Positions 34,601-42,700 of a DNA stretch of 64,000 nt are shown in pieces. How positions within the stretch are numbered: the stretch's first letter is position 1; the number at the start of each line of letters is the position of its first letter. The position numbers and the translations under genes were made by a program. The notes under the pieces were generated by a model that had not been told where the DNA came from, made no database searches, and saw only the letters and a program-made list of their open reading frames with translations. The stretch is taken from NCBI RefSeq assembly GCF_027579695.1, contig NC_083589.1, positions 38,975,835-39,039,834 of the forward strand. Reading direction: 5' to 3'. Source of the DNA: Neoarius graeffei (Eukaryota > Chordata > Actinopteri > Siluriformes > Ariidae).

Positions 34601-37600
34601 GTTCACTGCACGGTGCAAGCCACTCATAAGCCTCAAGAATAAAAAGGCTAGATTGGACTTTGCTAAAAAACATCTAAAAAAGCCAGCACAGTTCTGGAAG
34701 AACATTCTTTGGACAGATGAAACCAAGATCAACCTCTACCAGAATGATGGAAAGAAAAAAGTATGGTGAAGGCGTGGTACAGCTCATGATCCAAAGCATA
34801 CCACATCATCTGTAAAACACGGCGGAGGCAGTGTGATGGCTTGGGCATGCATGGCTGCCAGTGGCACTGGGTCACTAGTATTTATTGACGATGTGACACA
34901 GGACAGAAGCAGCCGGATGAATTCTGAGGTATTCAGAGACATACTGTGTGCTCAAATCCAGCCAAATGCAGCCAAACTGATTGGTCGGCGTTTCATAATA
35001 CAGATGGACAATGACCCAAAACAAAGCCAAAGCAACCCAGGAGTTTATAAAAGCAAAGAAGTGGAATATTCTTGAATGGCCAAGTCAGTCACCTGATCTC
35101 AACCCAATTGAGCATGCATTTCACTTGTTAAAGACTAAACTTCAGACAGAAAGGCCCACAAACAAACAGCAACTGAAAACCGCTGCAGTAAAGGCCTGGC
35201 AGAGCATTAAAAAGGAGGAAACACAGTGTCTGGTGATGTCCATGAGTTCAAGACTTCAGGCAGTCATTGCCAACAAAGGGTTTTCAACCAAGTATTAGAA
35301 ATGAACATTTTATTTACAATTATTTAATTTGTCCAATTACTTTTGAGCCCCTGAAATGAAGGGATTGTGTTTAAAAAATGCTTTAGTTCCTCACATTCTT
35401 ATGTAATCATTTTGTTCAACCCACTGAATTAAAGCTGAAAGTCTGAACTTCAACTGTATCTGAATTGTTTTGTTCAAAATTCATTGTGGTAATGTACAGA
35501 ACCAAAATTAGAAAAATGTTGTCTCTGTCCAAATATTTATGGACCTAACTGTATGTTGCTCCAAAATCCCAAGGTACTTTTCTGCATTAATGACGCTATC
35601 ACAGAAGTGTAAGTTACCTTTGCCAAGTTCATTGACACAACCCCATACCCATGATAGACCTTGGCTTTTGGACTTGTTGCTGGTAACAGTCTGGATGGTC
35701 TTTTTTGTCTTTGGTCTGGAGCACAAGGCGTCCATGTGGCAATGGGGGCGTGGCCAAGCGGCAGTTTGTGAATGGAGGACGGGGTCGGGGAAGGCAAGTG
35801 GCCAAGTCATTACACCTGGTGTCATTAATGTGTGTGGGTGTGTTTGTTTGTTTGTCACAGGGATTGAGCATAAACGGAGGGGGAGAGCAGAAAAGAGGAG
35901 CTCCCCGACCCCAAGCAAGTGTGTGACTGGATGAATGGAGCTGAAAAGCCAAAATAACAAAATAAAAAGTGTGTATGTGAACATCAACTCTCGCCTGCTG
36001 TGCTTCTGTGCTCCACCCACATCAGGAACTGTTACAGTCCATTTCTGACAAAAAAAGACCTTTAATACTGATTTGTCTGACCAGTCAGAGAGAGAAAGAG
36101 AGTGTGTGTTATATATATCTCATCTCATTATCTCTAGCCGCTTTATCCTGTTCTACAGGGTCGCAGGCAAGCTGGAGCCTATCCCAGCTGACTATGGGCG
36201 AAAGGCGGGGTACACCCTGGACAAGTCGCCAGGTCATCACAGGGCTGACACATAGACACAGACAACCATTCACACTCACATTCACACCTACGGTCAATTT
36301 AGAGTCACCAGTTAACCTAACCTGCATGTCTTTGGACTGTGGGGGAAACTGGAGCACCCGGAGGAAACCCACGCGGACAAGGGGAGAACATGCAAACTCC
36401 ACACAGAAAGGCCCTCGCCGGCCACGAGGCTCGAACCCGGACCTTCTTGCTGTGAGGCGACAGCGCTAACCACTACACCACCGTGCCGCCCACTTAGCTC
36501 TCATAGTACAAAAACAGATAAAAAGCGTATACACAAAACAAACAAACACACACACAAAAAAGGTGCAATAGGTGCATAGTGCAAACTAATCCAGGTAAGT
36601 CAAGTATGAAATAGATAAATAAATATAAAGTATAGAGTGTGCACAGAATGACGGTATGAGTGTGCAGATATTTTACAAGTGATATTACTGATTTACAGTA
36701 TGACTCTGGATTTTAGCTGTTCATCACAAAAAGGATTTTCCCTTTTGGTGCAATATGGTGCATAGTGCAAAGATGAAATAGTAAATATAAATAAGTATAA
36801 ATATTTATACTTGTATTATAAGTAACAGTGAGCACAGAATGACAGTATGAGTGTGCAGATATTTTGCAAGTGATATTACTGATATATGAATCCGGATTTT
36901 AGCTGTTCATCACAGAGACAGCCTGAGGGAAGAAACTATAGGCACCCTATTTTTTTTCATACAAACTTTATCTTATAGATGTCTATTTTATGACTTCTAC
37001 ATTATCGAGTCAGTACAAAAACATTTTAAGAGTCCAAACATTCGTTTTCCAGCACAAAATTAAATGTTACAGAAAAAAAAAAGTTTGTATCTGAGCAGCA
37101 TATTACATAAGAGACCACATTTCTGATTAAAAAAGAAAACATAATGAAGGCTGCTGGGTTTTGGTGCTAAATGCAGGGCCGCGTTAACCCTTGCCGAGGC
37201 CCTGGGCAGACACACCCCCAAGGCCCCACCCCCGCCTGTTGTCAACTGCGCTCAGCAAATTCACCCCCTCAGACGTGCCTGTCTAACTAGACACAGAAAC
37301 TTAAATAATGACAGTGGCACAATTAGAAATACTATTGAACGATAAAACTTTATATCCATCAACACCTATTTAATCGAGAAAAAGCAATGGTGAAATAGGC
37401 AATTGCATGGTGAAAAAATCCATCAGACATCACGGTTAACAAGTCTGGTTAACTAAAGTTTCACCTCAAGAAGCCTTTGAATGAGTGAGTCAATGAACAA
37501 CATGTCAAGAACATAACCGAGGCCTACAACAGTTTCTTTAGTATTCAGAACAAGAACATTCATTTGGTATATAACCGTTCGTTTTCATTTTGGAATCCAG

Positions 37601-39645
37601 GCGACTTTTAACTTGTGAAAACAAAGAGCGATAACAAAGAAAGAAAAACATCTTGCTTCTCAGAAATAAATTTCAAAATGTTAGGCTATGTGAAACATTT
37701 CATCCTTTCACACACGTAATGCCCCAAACAGCAGTGGCACACAGCTTTGCGCATTCAGTTTGACAGCCATGGGTCAACTTACAAGGGCACTTTCCTACTT
37801 TTCTGGAAAGCGAAGTCATTAATTAAATCATTTAACTCAAGCTGGCGTAGCGTGTGAAGACATGGTGGACAGTGATCATACTGACAATGACAGGTGATTT
37901 ATGCGACGGGACAAGGTGGGCTTCCTTACGGGTGGCGAAATGTATCAAAAATGTTATCAATATGATCTGAAAATATCGTTTCAGGCGGCACGGTGGTGTA
38001 GTGGTTAACGCTGTCGCCTCACAGCAAGAAGGTCTGGGTTCAAGCCCCGTGGCCAGCAAGGGCCTTTCTGTGTGGAGTTTGCATGTTCTCCCTGTGTCTG
38101 CGTGGGTTTCCTCCGGGTGCTCCGGTTTCCCCCCCACAGTCCAAAGACATGCAGGTTAGGTTAACTGGTGACTCTAAATTGACCGTAGGTGCATGGGCGG
38201 CTCTACCGGGGTGGCATAGGGTGGCAAAAGCCACCCGAAAAGAAAGCCTTGCCACCCCTGCTGCCACCCCAGTTGGCAGCGACGAATTCAAAGAAAAATT
38301 GCGGCCAATTTGACATTTACGTGCGCGAATTTCCAATGTCCGACTGCGGCGAATGCAGCACGAGACGACGCCAGAGATTGGTTGTTTTGGAAAATTGAGA
38401 GGCATGAAGCGAGGGAGCCAGGAGTCGCGAGGAAAGGAGACGCGGGAGGAAAGAGGTAAAAGCTGATTAACTATCTATCAAGAAATGAAATTATAATGAA
38501 TGAACAGTGCTAGCATAGTTGCGATGCTTATTTTGAGAGGATAAAAATCAGGTTGGAGAACGTTATTTAGCTAACTATACATGTAATGTTAGCTAGGTCT
38601 GACATTATTTTTGTGTAAAGTCGGCCACAAAAGTTAATATTGATTCAACGTCTGTCAAGGAAAACATTGTAAAGTTACTTTGAATCCTACAGAAATGAAA
38701 AGGAAAGGAAACATAAATTTGTGAAGCGTTTTGCTGAGCAACATGGAAATCGCCGCATTCAGCTGTTGTAGGCATGACAAGTTCATGTTATGCTCACTGG
38801 TGAGCCTTTACAAAGCGTGAGAAAAAAAACCTATAAAATGTGACACTGGTGTAAATGGTTTAAATCATGCTGAACTTGAAGCAGTGTTGTTACTATTATT
38901 GTTTTTTAGTGTCTGTTCTTTTGCATATACAGTATAAAACTGTCCAGAAACGGTATAGACCTTATCTGAGAATGTGTGTTCTTCATGAACAATAAAAGCA
39001 TGAGATTAAGTTTGTCTGTATGAGTTTGTAAATGGCAGCCCTTGCCCTTTTGTAGTGTATACATACTATTTGTCATCAAACTGTGATAACTGTGATTAAA
39101 TTCAGTACATATACGTCTGTAATACGCTGCCACCCCTCAAAAATTCCTGCCCCCCTCTTGCCACCCCATAAATATTTTTCTAGATCCGCCCCTGCGTAGG
39201 TGTGAATGTGAGTGTGAATGGTTGTCTGTGTCTATGTGTCAGCCCTGTGATGACCTGGCGACTTGTCCAGGGTGTACCCCGCCTTTCGCCCGTAGTCAGC
39301 TGGGATAGGCTCCAGCAGTGGCGATCCTAGAGTGATTTACTCCCCGAGCGAAACCCCCTGCTGCCCCCCCCCCGGCCCAACCCGACAACCACCTCCCACC
39401 CACCACCTAAGAAAACACTAACTTCGTCCAGAACACACACGACCCCATACACAAGCTCACAACAGCTATTTTCAAGAACAAATTTCCAGTTTTAATGACT
39501 AGTGCAATAAAAAATACAAAGATAAACAATAAAAGATAAACAATAAACAAAAAGACTCAATGACTTCGCATTACAGCTACCCACAGCTATTTAAGAAAGC
39601 ACAACTGCTTAATTTGAAATAAACATTGGGATATAGGCATTAGTG

Positions 39646-39702
<57 letters not shown>

Positions 39703-42700
39703 CTAACTTGTCGTAGCCCCATAATATGCACAATCCCGCCAGCGGAACGTTGTACTAGTCATCAAAAAGACTTTACTACCATAGTACTACACTACTATGA
39801 CATTACACAGAGTCTTAAGTAATACATTACGACTTGATCATTGCCATTCTGGTAACAGCAAATTTATAACGGGCCGTGTCCGTGACGTACAACACACGTC
39901 GAAAAATGTTTAAACGACCATGTAAAGCTGTTAACATTCTGTTGGCTAATACAGAACCCAACGTTAACCCAAGGCAATGACAGCAATAACTTCAAACGTT
40001 TTGTTGCAAAGCCTAAAGGCCAATTTATGCTGACAACCCAGTCCTCGCAGATAGCGTCGCAGACAGAGTCTGCGTAGCCCCCCCACCTTCGCAGACGCTC
40101 TGCGTGCACCTCCCAAAAATTGTGACCACCGCAGAAGCCTCGCAGACAGCGCCGCAGACAAGAGGGCTCTGATTGGTCCACTCTACATCCGCTGTACACG
40201 CACTTCCGCTTCCCTACTTTCCCGGTTTGGTTTGTTTTCACGACCGCCATTTTTAAAAACACGAGCGAAGATGGAGCAGCACGAAGAGCGGTTGATTGAG
40301 GAAGTACGTACATCTATACGACTCCAGTTCTAGTCATTATAAAAAAAAAAAAAGTTCTAGTCATTATAAGTAACCGTAGGATAAACACTCCACTAACCAC
40401 ACCCACCAACTACTCCTAGCGACTTCGCGCCCCCTTGCGTTGTGCCGGTGAATAACATCGTGCACGCCTATTATCCCCGCTCAACAATAAATTACAACTC
40501 ATTCTCATCTCATTATCTCTAGCCGCTTTATCCTTCTACAGGGTCGCAGGCAAGCTGGAGCCTATCCCAGCTGACTACGGGCGAAAGGCGGGGTACACCC
40601 TGGACAAGTCGCCAGGTCATCACAGGGCTGACACATAGACACAGACAACCATTCACACCTACGGTCAATTTAGAGTCACCAGTTAACCTAACCTGCATGT
40701 CTTTGGACTGTGGGGGAAACCGGAGCACCCGGAGGAAACCCACGCGGACACGGGGAGAACATGCAAACTCCACACAGAAAGGCCCTCGCCGGCCCCGGGG
40801 CTCGAACCCAGGACCTTCTTGCTGTGAGGCGACAGCGCTAACCACTACACCACCGTGCCGCCCTAAATTACAACTGTCTGCGAAAAGCTATCTGCGAAAG
40901 CCTTGTCGCAAGAGCATGCAGAGGCCTTAACCGTTATGCTGAAATTAATTTCGTGTTGGGGGGCAGGCCAGGCCAGGTCGTCCGACTCAAGGCCAATTTA
41001 TGCTGACAACCCAGTCCTCGCAGACGGTGTCGCAGATAGCGTCTGCGTAGCCCCCCCCACCTTTGGAGACGCTCTGTGCGCACCTCCCAAAAATTGTGAC
41101 CACCGCAGAAGCCTCGCAGACAGCGTCGCAGACAAGAGGGCTCTGATTGGTCCACTCTACAGCCGCTGTACACGCACTTCCGCTTCCCTACTTTCCCGGT
41201 TTGTTTTGTTTTCACGACCGCCATTTTTAAAAACACGAGCGAAGATGGAGCAGCACGAAGAGCGGTTGATTGAGGAAGTACGTACATCTATACGACTCCA
41301 GTTCTAGTCATTATTAAAAAAAAAAGTTCTAGTCATTATAAGTAACCGGAGGATAAACACTCCACTAACCACACCCACCAACTACTCCTAGCGACTTTGC
41401 GCCCCCTTGCGTTGTGCCGGTGAATAACATCGCGCACGCCTATTACTCCCCGCTCAACGATAAATTACAACTGTCTGCGAAAAGCTATCTTGTCGCAAGA
41501 GCATGCAGAGGCCTTTAGCAAGCATCAGTAATATAAGGCTAATTAGGGCACTAATTCATGTCACTCACTGAAATTGATTCATAAAGCATACCTTTTTCTT
41601 TTGCTCATTTCTCCTCCTCTTCTTTCCTTTTCTTCCGGAATTGGGCACCTGATGGCTTTGACCTTTTCCTATCCATTAGATCTATCTCCGAGTACGACTC
41701 CGTTTATTTGTCATTCGACCTCCTCCTGAATGATTCCCCCTGCCTTCCCCCAACACAAACTCACCGTCAGTGTGTAGTGGTGATCACCTAACGCGAGAGG
41801 TGAGACTGAACCATTTCAACTTGACCACCACGACCACAATATCTCATTATCTCATTATCTCAAGCCGCTTTATCCTGTTCTGCAGGGTCGCAGGCAAGCT
41901 GGAGCCTATCCCAGCTGACTACGGGCAAAAGGCGGGGTACACCCTGGACAAGTCGCCAGGTCATCACAGGGCTGACACATAGACACAGACAACCATTCAC
42001 ACTCACATTCACACCTACGGTCAATTTAGAGTCACCAGTTAACCTAACCTGCATGTCTTTGGACTGTGGGGGAAACCGGAGCACCCGGAGGAAACCCACG
42101 CGGACACGGGGAGAACATGCAAACTCCACACAGAAAGGCCCTCGCTGGCCCCGGGGCTCGAACCCAGGACCTTCTTGCTGTGAGGCGACAGCGCTAACCA
42201 CTACACCACCGTGCCGCCCACGACCACAATAATCTTGGGAATTCATTCGGTTCATACACACAATCAAACGTACAGCCGTTTTGAAGTTGTTTGGATTGTT
42301 CTGCTTTTCTGTTCTCTCCTCTTTCTCGCGCGCACACGCGCACACAAAAGCGTTTGCTCAGTGTAATGTAATGTGGTCTGCACATTTGAGAGGCGTCTTG
42401 AGTTTGTGTCCTATGCATTGCGGCACCATATTTGGTTTGTTATTTAAATTATACGGGGTTTTGTGCCCACAGCAAACGTGACGCATGATGGCTTTTGCTG
42501 CATGTTACACTTGTGTGTGTGTAACACTGCTGCAAACCCTTAATTACAATTGAGCTACAAGAACTGACCAACTTCAGGTATCTGCGCAACTTTGGTACTG
42601 GGCTCCCCCATCCAAAATGTTCACCCCCCTCCCCCCGCCCGTCTTGTTTTTTTTTCGTTTTTTTTTTTTTTTTTGGGGACCTTTTTTCTTGGGACCTTTT

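Noticed and set aside
36562-36925. Possible CRISPR-like array.
   Set aside because: Only two long direct copies without spacers of regular size, in a vertebrate genome; it is a duplicated repeat.
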